A stretch of DNA of 8,219 nucleotides from Caryophanales bacterium UBA6769 (GTDB lineage: Bacteria > Bacillota > Bacilli > Bacillales > UBA6769), in contig DKGN01000185.1 in NCBI GenBank assembly GCA_002453275.1, positions 1-8,219 on the forward strand, in the 5' to 3' direction. This document shows, one piece after another, positions 1 to 6,500 of this stretch. The notes below the pieces were generated by a model. That model saw only the letters and a list, made by a program, of their open reading frames with translations. It was not told the origin of the DNA and made no database searches. How positions within the stretch are numbered: the first letter of the stretch is position 1; each line of letters begins with the position of its first letter. The position numbers were made by a program, and so were the translations under genes.

Positions 1-603
1 GTTGTGCTCACACCTGGCTCTGAAAAAATGCCTGGTGCAATTAAAAAGGCTCAAGAGTTAGCAAATAACATTCCGAAAAGCTTCATACCAATGCAATTTG
101 ATAATGAACATAATCCAAATGCCCATCGAAAAACAACAGCCCTTGAAATAATTGATGACATGAAATTCCTCAATTGCACACCAGCTGCGTTCATCGCGCC
201 TTCAGGAACTGGTGGGACGATTACGGGAACGGGAGAACGTTTAAAAGAAGAATATCCTAACTTAATGATTCACGTTGTTGAACCCGCCGGTTCCCCCGTT
301 CTTTCTGGAGGGGAGCCTGGAAAACATAAGCTTGTTGGAACAAGTCCTGGCTTTATTCCTAATACACTAAACATAAACATTTACGATGAAATTATCCAAG
401 TCGATGATGCAGATGCGTATGAAGTGACTCGTCAGCTTGCGAAGGAAGAAGGGATTCTCGTCGGTCCGTCATCGGGTGCGGCTGTCTACGCTGCGCTAAC
501 AGTGGCTAAGCAATTGTCACAAACTGACATTGTCGTCTGTATGACAGCTGATTCAGGTGAGCGCTATCTTTCCAGTGATTTATTTCGTCCCGAGTCCGAT
601 TAA
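1..603 (+). CDS. Cysteine synthase family protein (O-acetylserine sulfhydrylase-like), 5' end cut by window
   Basis: This is the C-terminal 200 residues of a PLP-dependent fold-type II enzyme. Family members replace the acetyl group of O-acetylserine with sulfide, or a related thiol, to make cysteine in the cytoplasm. Visible motifs, counted from the first codon in the window, are the PLP-phosphate loop SGTGGT (about 68-73), the SGGEPG substrate loop (about 102-107), GPSSGAA (about 155-161) and the terminal DSGERYLS (about 184-191). The family is usually near 300 residues, so about 100 N-terminal residues are missing, including the PLP lysine and the TSGNTG-type loop. The frame is open through base 1, so the GTG at 4 is internal. 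CysK, CysM and the OAS-dependent cystathionine beta-synthase MccA share these motifs, and the fragment does not separate them. No terminator is evident before the next gene. Confidence 0.9.
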   Translation, partial: VVLTPGSEKMPGAIKKAQELANNIPKSFIPMQFDNEHNPNAHRKTTALEIIDDMKFLNCTPAAFIAPSGTGGTITGTGERLKEEYPNLMIHVVEPAGSPVLSGGEPGKHKLVGTSPGFIPNTLNINIYDEIIQVDDADAYEVTRQLAKEEGILVGPSSGAAVYAALTVAKQLSQTDIVVCMTADSGERYLSSDLFRPESD

Positions 604-654
604 TTAGGACAGTGCCCATTCCGTTTCCACTCCTATCACATACACTAGTCGTAT

Positions 655-664
655 GCATAATAAA
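655..664 (+). promoter_or_regulatory. Possible CATA-type -10 element (SigK/SigE-like) for the collagen-like small gene
   Basis: GCATAATAAA lies about 11 nt before the AGGAGG site, which would give a transcript start near 670 and a leader of about 19 nt. CATA-type -10 boxes are used by the mother-cell sigma factors SigE and SigK. No -35 match sits at the expected spacing, so this is a weak candidate resting mainly on position. Confidence 0.22.
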
Positions 665-688
665 AAAATGATATAGGAGGCCAATTCA

Positions 689-946
689 ATGTACCGTCAA
701 CAGCATGAAGCCCAATTTCACCCAGGATTTCCTGGACATCCCGGGCATGGGCACCCTGGACAAGGACACCCTGGATTTCCTGGTACTCCTGGACATCCTG
801 GACCTAATTCACAGTTAGAAAGAAGAGTGCAAAGACTTGAAAACGAAGTTCGAGAGCTTAAACAAGAGACAAATCAACTACGTCAGCGGGTGAGACGCCT
901 AGAAAGACAGCGTATGCAACCATATGGATATGAATATGAGTATTAA
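689..946 (+). CDS. Small collagen-like / coiled-coil protein, possible spore-surface component
   Basis: An 85-residue protein of unknown function; I do not recognise a named family. It begins at an ATG 8 nt after a perfect AGGAGG (675-680). Residues 11-39 are a low-complexity Gly/Pro/His block made of G-H-P, G-F-P and G-T-P triplets, interrupted twice by short G-H and G-Q steps. Residues 43-71 form a regular heptad coiled coil with L43, V47, L50, V54, L57, T61, L64, V68 and L71 at the core positions and Arg/Glu/Gln elsewhere. The tail is rich in Tyr (PYGYEYEY). There is no signal peptide, membrane segment or cysteine. Collagen-like blocks joined to oligomerising coiled coils are typical of filament or coat proteins, and Tyr-rich tails occur in spore coat proteins that are cross-linked. 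With cse60 nearby, a spore role is a guess. The many His residues could also bind metal. Confidence 0.8.
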   Translation: MYRQQHEAQFHPGFPGHPGHGHPGQGHPGFPGTPGHPGPNSQLERRVQRLENEVRELKQETNQLRQRVRRLERQRMQPYGYEYEY

Positions 947-980
947 TGAAGCGGGCGTTTATGCCTGCTTTCTTTTTTTC
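947..980 (+). terminator. Intrinsic terminator of the collagen-like small gene
   Basis: The arms AAGCGGGC (949-956) and GCCTGCTT (963-970) pair over 8 bp with one G-U, around a 6-nt loop, followed by TCTTTTTTTC. It starts right after the TAA of the small gene. It is one-directional, because the opposite strand has no U-tract after the hairpin. It overlaps the last codons and stop of the converging murJ gene. Confidence 0.85.
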
Positions 981-2611
981 TCAAATCGATTTAAAAAAGG
1001 GAGCCGCCGTCCAAAAATCGCCGTCACTAAGCGAGATCGAAGCCCTAACCATAAATAGACAAAGCCTCCAACTCCGACTCCAACCAATAGTGAGATTATT
1101 GCCTTTCCATAGGAGGCACCCTTTCCATACTCTCCAGCCATCAATGTTTCAATTGGCCACTTTATAATCCAAACAGCTACCCCCATAATAATTGTAAAAA
1201 TAACAATGAGTAACGTTCTTTTTAGAAGTAGACGACTTTGATATCGTGCATACTTTTTAATGACAAAAAAGCAAAACAGTACAGAAAACAAATAGCCTGC
1301 ATTTGTCGCGATAATGGCTCCGATTCCTTCCCACTTCATCATCAGTGGACGATTCAAAAGCATTTTAATTAATATTCCGCATAGTAAAGACAAGACTGCT
1401 AGTTTTTGCCGATTGATTCCTTGCAAAATAGCGGCCATTGCCGTAAATAAGGCAAAAAGGATCGCTGTAGGCGCATACCACCGTAACAGCTGACCACCTA
1501 CCACAACATCGCTCATACCGTAAAGGGCTGCATACGCTGGATATGCAAGGACAACTAATCCGACAGCCGCTGGTAATGTGAGATAAAGTAACATTTGAAA
1601 CGTTTGCGTAATTTGTTGTTGTAGCTTCGAATAATCACGTGACGTGTATGTTTTTGTAATCATTGGAATAAGTGTAAGCCCTAACGCGGTAGCTAGCGAG
1701 ACTGGAATCATAATGATTTTGTTTGTCGTCTGATTTACTGTTGCATAAATCGCTTCAGCTTCAGCTTGTGTCATCCCTTGAAATGTTAAAGTTTTGACCA
1801 TCGTAACCGTATCAATTTGTTGATAAATTGGAATCGCCAATCCGACAAGAACGAATGGGATCGCATATGAAATTAATTCCTTATATATTTGTGGCAATGT
1901 AATATCGTGCTCGACCGTGCTCTCAGCCATTAGTTGATCAAGGTGGGGCTTACGTTTTTGCCAATACAGCAGTAAAACAACAAGGCCACCAAGTGCCCCA
2001 ACGAAGGCCGCAAATACAGCAAAAGCAACCGCAGTCGTCCGGTCACCATTTAACAAAACGATAATAATAAATCCGGATATTAAAATGAATGCAATCCGAA
2101 CAATTTGTTCAATGACTTGTGAAACAGCCGTTGGTCCCATCGATTCAAATCCTTGAAAATACCCGCGAATTAAACTCATAACTGGAACGATCAATAGTGC
2201 AAAGCTTACAACTCTGATAACAAAAACGACATCTTCTAAGCGGTTTCCAGTCGGGTCCCCTTCACCGATAAAAAGAGGAGCAATGGCATCAGCTGAAAAA
2301 AATAAAAGGATAAACGTCACGAAGCCTGTCCCAAGCATGACGACAATACCAGAACGAAAGAGCCTTCTTCCTGTTATATAATCACCTAACGCATTATATT
2401 TTGAAACAAACTTTGAAACAGCCAGGGGAAGTCCTACAGTTGCAACACTTAGTAAGATGACATATGGATTATACGCATATGCATATAAAGCCGCTCCCTG
2501 AATTCCGACGAGCCATATAAATGGAAAATAATAGACAAGCCCGAGCACACGGGAAATCATCGTTGCAGCTGTTAACAAAAAAGTCCCTCTGACGAGACGT
2601 GAATCACTCAT
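959..2611 (-). CDS. murJ: Lipid II flippase MurJ (YtgP type, MATE/MOP superfamily)
   Basis: A 550-residue multipass membrane protein that moves lipid II, the undecaprenyl-linked peptidoglycan precursor, across the cytoplasmic membrane. The length and many stretches match B. subtilis YtgP (544 residues) as I remember it: RGTF near 8-11, SKFVSKYN near 66-73, RGYFQG at 149-154, the GPTAVSQVIEQIVRI segment at 159-173, the MIPVSLATALGLTLIP segment at 301-316 and ILQGIN at 395-400. Hydrophobic segments run through the whole chain, consistent with about 14 helices, and the end is basic (EKKRKQA). The ATG start follows AGGAG (2621-2625) with a 9-nt gap. It lies 62 nt after cse60 on the same strand and converges with the small collagen-like gene, whose terminator covers its 3' end. 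SpoVB and other polysaccharide exporters belong to the same superfamily, but the motif matches favour YtgP. Confidence 0.92.
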   Translation of the reverse strand: MSDSRLVRGTFLLTAATMISRVLGLVYYFPFIWLVGIQGAALYAYAYNPYVILLSVATVGLPLAVSKFVSKYNALGDYITGRRLFRSGIVVMLGTGFVTFILLFFSADAIAPLFIGEGDPTGNRLEDVVFVIRVVSFALLIVPVMSLIRGYFQGFESMGPTAVSQVIEQIVRIAFILISGFIIIVLLNGDRTTAVAFAVFAAFVGALGGLVVLLLYWQKRKPHLDQLMAESTVEHDITLPQIYKELISYAIPFVLVGLAIPIYQQIDTVTMVKTLTFQGMTQAEAEAIYATVNQTTNKIIMIPVSLATALGLTLIPMITKTYTSRDYSKLQQQITQTFQMLLYLTLPAAVGLVVLAYPAYAALYGMSDVVVGGQLLRWYAPTAILFALFTAMAAILQGINRQKLAVLSLLCGILIKMLLNRPLMMKWEGIGAIIATNAGYLFSVLFCFFVIKKYARYQSRLLLKRTLLIVIFTIIMGVAVWIIKWPIETLMAGEYGKGASYGKAIISLLVGVGVGGFVYLWLGLRSRLVTAIFGRRLPFLNRFEKKRKQA

Positions 2612-2667
2612 TACGTTCCACTCCTACTGGAAAACCAATCTATTGAAGCAATTTCAACGTACCTTTT

Positions 2668-2676
2668 ATTCTATCA
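2668..2676 (-). promoter_or_regulatory. Possible extended -10 promoter for murJ
   Basis: On the minus strand TGATAGAAT reads as an extended -10 (TGn followed by TAGAAT, 5 of 6 to TATAAT). Its TGA is the stop codon of cse60. The region 17 nt upstream gives only a poor -35 (TGGTCG), which extended -10 promoters tolerate. It would let murJ be transcribed in growth independently of cse60. Confidence 0.35.
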
Positions 2677-2862
2677 CTTGCTACGATACACGACCATTGC
2701 AGAAAAGCAAAAAACCGTTTCGGCATGTCGTTGTGCGTCTGCAACGGCAACTTGAAAATCAACGGAGACAACCGACTCTGCCTGAACCGTTTGTAAAAAG
2801 TCGTTAACCGCCTCTTCTAAATCCGCTTCATGTTCAAAGTCAAACAGTTTCACTTGCAGCAT
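2674..2862 (-). CDS. cse60: Sporulation protein Cse60 (YteV family)
   Basis: A small acidic protein of 62 residues, of the length and character of the B. subtilis SigE-controlled 60-residue protein Cse60 (YteV), made in the mother cell; its biochemical role is unknown. The hallmarks I recall are an N-terminal MLQVKLFD strand, an acidic helix (HEADLEEAVNDFL, 11-23) and a C-terminal FCFSAMVVYR strand (51-60), suggesting a small soluble alpha/beta fold. No signal peptide or membrane segment is visible. An in-frame GTG at 2871 lies inside the ribosome binding site, whereas the ATG at 2862 is 6 nt after AGGGGGTG (2869-2876), so the ATG is chosen. That binding site is buried in a hairpin followed by six U. 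murJ follows 62 nt downstream on the same strand. Confidence 0.85.
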   Translation of the reverse strand: MLQVKLFDFEHEADLEEAVNDFLQTVQAESVVSVDFQVAVADAQRHAETVFCFSAMVVYRSK

Positions 2863-2902
2863 AAAAAACACCCCCTAATGGGTTATACATCATTAGGAGG
2901 TG
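2863..2902 (-). promoter_or_regulatory. Terminator-like hairpin with U6 that buries the cse60 ribosome binding site
   Basis: In minus-strand RNA, CACCUCCUAAUG (2902-2891) pairs over all 12 positions with CAUUAGGGGGUG (2880-2869), with a single U-G wobble and a 10-nt loop. Six U (2868-2863) follow, then the cse60 ATG. The 3' arm contains the AGGGGGUG Shine-Dalgarno sequence, so the fold would both hide the site and look like an intrinsic terminator. The pairing is seen directly. Its role as attenuator, translational lock or end of an upstream transcript is inferred. Confidence 0.7.
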
Positions 2903-3140
2903 AATGTCCTTTTTAATCGTTGCGCAAAAAGTGTCTAAGTTACAGGATACAGGTTAGTTCTAAATGGTTATCAATTGCTATGATTTGAATCGAACGTATT
3001 ACAGACAACCATGTCCTGCAAACAACGTAGAGGCGGAAGCTTGTCAGCTTGCTCTTACGCTACTTATGCTTGCTTAAAGCACTGCTTCCTTAACATGCTA
3101 GTTTCTACATTGTCCTACTTTTTGAGCACACTGTTTCACT
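2903..3140. other. Intergenic region between rhodanese gene and cse60
   Basis: There are 238 nt without a credible gene. The stretch 2999-3113 holds the predicted folded RNA. The remainder (2903-2998) is AT-rich and contains a short direct repeat TACAGGA/TACAGGT (2941-2954). I found no convincing promoter for cse60, although one must lie here or upstream if the gene is expressed separately. No intrinsic terminator is obvious right after the rhodanese stop. Confidence 0.6.
2999..3113 (-). ncRNA. Predicted structured RNA element, unknown class
   Basis: The minus-strand sequence folds into two abutting helices. The larger one has a 10-bp closing stem (3104-3113 with 3022-3031), an inner 6-bp stem GGAAGC/GCUUCC (3089-3084 with 3040-3035) and a short AC/GU plus GCUU/AAGC continuation (3077-3082 with 3043-3050). 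The second hairpin (2999-3021) has 5 plus 4 bp, one bulged G and a UGGU loop, and starts at the base next to the first. The wobble pairs in both closing stems are G-U on the minus strand but A-C on the plus strand, so the RNA, if real, is minus-strand. I do not recognise a known riboswitch or small RNA. It lies 27 nt after the rhodanese stop and about 137 nt before the cse60 start. A 3' UTR, a leader element or a dispersed palindromic repeat are all possible. Confidence 0.4.
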
Positions 3141-3446
3141 TTACTCAACTTCGCCTTCCCAATCTAGCATTCCACCTTCGACGTTGACAACGTCAAAGCC
3201 TAATTTTTGTAAATATTCGCATGCCCGGCCGCTTCTTCCACCCGAACGGCAAATAAAAAAGTGCTTCGTATCCTTAGCTAGCTGTTCAGTACAATTAGGA
3301 ACTTCACTCAAACGAATATGTGTTGCCTGCGGGATTTTCCCTTGAGCAATTTCTTCATCTTCACGACAATCTATAATCGATAACTTTGGGTTCTTCTTCA
3401 ATAATTCCTCTAATTCTTTTGAGGTAACTGTTTGAATTGGGTCCAT
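3141..3446 (-). CDS. Single-domain rhodanese-like sulfurtransferase
   Basis: A 101-residue cytoplasmic protein consisting of one rhodanese domain. Such proteins carry sulfane sulfur as a persulfide on the active-site cysteine and pass it to acceptors in sulfur trafficking. Visible features are DCRE at 26-29 (the usual DxRE), the GKIPQATHIRL segment at about 37-47 matching the family GHIPGAxxIPL pattern, the active-site loop CRSGGRS at 66-72 with Cys66, and the closing GGMLDWEG at 91-98. It is full length for the single-domain type, and resembles B. subtilis YtwF in size. The ATG at 3446 is preferred over the one at 3452 because GGGAG (3453-3457) touches the upstream ATG but sits 6 nt before the downstream one. 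It is 59 nt downstream of the RND gene, behind a modest terminator, so readthrough expression is possible. The substrate is unknown. Confidence 0.88.
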   Translation of the reverse strand: MDPIQTVTSKELEELLKKNPKLSIIDCREDEEIAQGKIPQATHIRLSEVPNCTEQLAKDTKHFFICRSGGRSGRACEYLQKLGFDVVNVEGGMLDWEGEVE

Positions 3447-3470
3447 TGCCATCTCCCTTTCAATTTTTAT

Positions 3471-3503
3471 AAAGAAAAAGATAGAGTGAGGGTAAGCACT
3501 CTA
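3471..3503 (-). terminator. Terminator after the RND transporter gene
   Basis: On the minus strand TAGAGTG and CACTCTA (3503-3497 and 3488-3482) form a 7-bp stem with an 8-nt loop, followed by TCTTTTTCTTT. It starts 3 nt after the transporter stop codon. The stem is short and the U-tract broken by C, so some readthrough into the rhodanese gene is likely. Confidence 0.6.
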
Positions 3504-3505
3504 AC

Positions 3506-6500
3506 TTACTCCTCATCATCTTCTTTCTTTTTTGAAACTTCAACAATTCTTTCGAGTAATCCGATCACGTCATCTTTAGATAACTCGTTATGATCGATTT
3601 CTGCAATCGCCTCTGGAAGATCTTTCTCTGCTTCCGGCTCTTCAACATCATCAAACTCATGACTATCTAATAAATAAGCCGGAATTAACTGACCATCGGG
3701 GGTGACATATTTTTTATTTAAATTTCGTGTTTCTTTATCAAAAAAGCTATAGAGAACAGGGATAAAGAACAACGTCAAGAACGTACTACTAACGAGACCA
3801 CCAATGACTGTAATACCTAATGGTTGCTGAATTTCTGCTCCTTCTCCGATGCCTGCCGCTAATGGAACAAGCCCTAATATCGTTGTTAATGCAGTCATCA
3901 AAATTGGTCTTGTACGTACTTTAACTGATTCTACAATCGCATCATACGTCCTCATGCCAGCCGCTTTTCTTTGATTAATGTAATCAACTAATACGATTGC
4001 ATTGTTAACAACGATCCCTGCCAAAATGATAAGGCCGATGATCGCGGTTACTCCAAGTGGTGTCCGCGTCACAGTAAGGGCAATCATAACACCAATGACA
4101 ATGAGCGGTACTGTAAAGAGAATAACAAACGGATGTTTAAATGATTCAAATTGTGCAGCCATAACGAGATAAACGAATAAAATCGCAAGCACAAACGCTA
4201 ATCCTAAATCGTCAAGTGCTGAGTCTAATAGCTCTTGATCTCCTGTAAATATCATTGAAAAGTCTTCTGGTAAATCAAGATCTTCAATTTCTTTATTTAC
4301 ATCAGCTGTGACGTGACCGAGTGTCGTATCAGAACTGTACTTCACTGTAAATTGAACAGCGGGTGTTTGGTTATCACGTTTAATATTGATTGGCCCTTCC
4401 GCCCGCTCAATGTCAGCAACAGCACCTAGATTAGTGTATGAATCATCGGGTTTTTTAATTATCAATTTCTTCAATGAGTCGATATTTTCAACGACAGATT
4501 CATCGTATTGCACAAATACAGAGAGAACCTCTTCATCCTCTGTCGTTATTTGTGCGGCCTGCTGTCCCCTCGTTACTTGATTCACAATCGTCGCAACTTG
4601 GGCGGGGGCAACACCTTCCTCTAAAGCTTTTTTACGATTAACTGTAATTTGAATTTCTTCTGCTTTCTCATCAGTATCAGTCGTTATTTCATTGACGTTA
4701 TTCAAATCATCAAGTTTTTCTTGAATTTGACTTACATAATCATTAAGATTTTTTTTGTTATCAGCCTTGACAGCAAATGTAAGTGTGTTCGGCTCAGAAC
4801 CCATCGAACCTTGTTGACTAAATGAAATTTCGGCCTTACCAGCCGCCCGTTCAACCTTTGACTTAATATCCTCGCTAACCTCTAGTGTCGAACGATCCCG
4901 TTCACTTAAGTCTTTCATGGATATAAAAATTTCTGCCTCATGTTCCGCAGATGTTCCTGTTGGACCTTGCTGTGATGTGCTTCCTGTTAGGCTTAAATAG
5001 TCTTTAATATCTTGTTCATCAGCTAGAACTTCCTCTATGTCTTGAATTGTTTTTTCTGTTGTTGCCAATGGAGTACCATTTTCATGAGATACTCTAATCG
5101 TGAAAAAGCCTTCATCTGAAGCTGGTAAAAACTGTGTTCCGACAGTCGTTAGTCCAAAGCCACCAACAGCAAGTAAGACAAGAGTAATCATAATGACTAC
5201 AAATCGATGACCGAGTACCCAACGGGTTGATTTCTCCATCCATTTGAGCATTGGAGATTGTGCTCGTTTTTTCTCAATAATTTCAGTTGGAGCCTTTAAG
5301 AAGCGGCTTGCGATCATTGGTACGACAGTTAGCGCAACGAATAATGAAGCAAACAAACTAAACGCAACCGTAAAGCCTAGCTCCTTAAATAAGTTACCGA
5401 TTAGTCCTGAAATGAATAACACTGGCACGAAAACTGCTACAGTCGTTAAAGTAGATGCCGTAATCGCACCAGCTACTTCTTTCGTTCCAACAGATGCTGC
5501 TTCCTTCCGATCTTTCCCCATTTGCAAATGGCGGTAAATGTTTTCGATAACGACAATTGAGTTGTCAACAAGCATCCCAATTCCAAGGGCAAGACCACCG
5601 AGTGTCATAATATTTAAACTATAATTAGAGAAATACAACAACACAAATGTCACGATGACAGAAAACGGAATGGCTATACCGATAATTAATGGACTCCGAA
5701 TGTTTCTTAAGAAAAAGAATAAAACGAGCATTGCGAGCAAACCACCGACGATTAGTGCATTTGTCACACTAGCGATTGCTTCGTGAATAAAGTCACCTTG
5801 ATCAAACAAAACAGCAGTATCGATGCTTTTATACTTTTCTTTTTCAAGCAATGTATCTAATCCATCATTAAATGCCGTCGAAACTTCAGCTGTGTTCGCA
5901 TCGGATTGCTGTAGAACGCTAACTAATACAGCAGGTTCCTGATTTGCCCTCGTGATGACATCTTGCTTTTCCTTTTGTTTCGCCACTTTTGCCAAATCAT
6001 CAAGGAGAATGTCATCGCCATTTATTTTTTTTGTGACAACAAGATTTTTGATATCATCTACAGAAGTGAGCGTGCTTATGACTCTTGTCGTTAACCGTTC
6101 ATCCTCACTCGTAACAGGTGAACCTGGCAATGATATATTGTTGCTTTGAAGGACATCGACAATTTCCTGTTGTGAAAGATGATACTTCTCGAGTTCATCT
6201 TGATCTAATGAGATGTGGATTTCATCAACACGTAAACCGTCAACATCAACGCTAGCCACGCCATCGATTTTGTTCAATTCACGCTCTAGATCTGTGACTA
6301 ATTCCTCGAAGCCAGATTCGCCACCATTGGAGATTGCCATTTGGATGACAGGAAATTGAGACGGATCAAACTTCAAGAATCGGGGTTCTCCCGCATCATC
6401 CGGAACATGCACCTGATTAATGGCATTGTTAATTTCATCTTGGACATCTTCTATCGATGTCGTCCATGAAAATTGTAAAATGGTTAAACTCGAGCCTTCT

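Noticed and set aside
604..688. Terminator after the cysteine synthase gene
   Set aside because: Only a 5-bp CATAC/GTATG stem is found, without a following U-tract.
719..806. CCTGGACA-type repeats as a CRISPR or tandem DNA repeat
   Set aside because: The repetition is that of Gly-X-Pro codons in a translated frame; units vary in length and there are no unique spacers.
946..1167. Plus-strand open frame of 73 codons directly after the collagen-like gene
   Set aside because: It starts in the terminator hairpin, lies antisense to murJ, has no ribosome binding site and gives no recognisable protein; murJ is clearly real.
2869..2910. The 2869-2902 hairpin as a plus-strand terminator
   Set aside because: On the plus strand the run of T is short and begins several nt after the stem, and the wobble becomes an A-C mismatch; the minus-strand reading has six U directly after the stem.
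2893..2931. SigE promoter for cse60 with -10 CATTCACC (2906-2899)
   Set aside because: Only about 5 of 8 positions match CATACAnT, and no -35 resembling the SigE consensus lies 14-15 nt upstream.
2904..2957. Short plus-strand frame after AGGAGGTG (17 codons from ATG 2904)
   Set aside because: The gap between the AGGAGG and the ATG is too short, and the AGGAGG is better explained as one arm of the minus-strand hairpin.
2965..3040. tRNA-like T-loop (TTCGATTC on the minus strand)
   Set aside because: The flanking bases do not form a T-stem, and no acceptor or anticodon stem fits around it.
4386..6149. Plus-strand open frames at 4386-4580, 5244-5537 and 5952-6149
   Set aside because: All lie antisense within the RND transporter gene, lack binding sites and have low-complexity Ser/Thr/Ala-rich translations typical of shadow frames.
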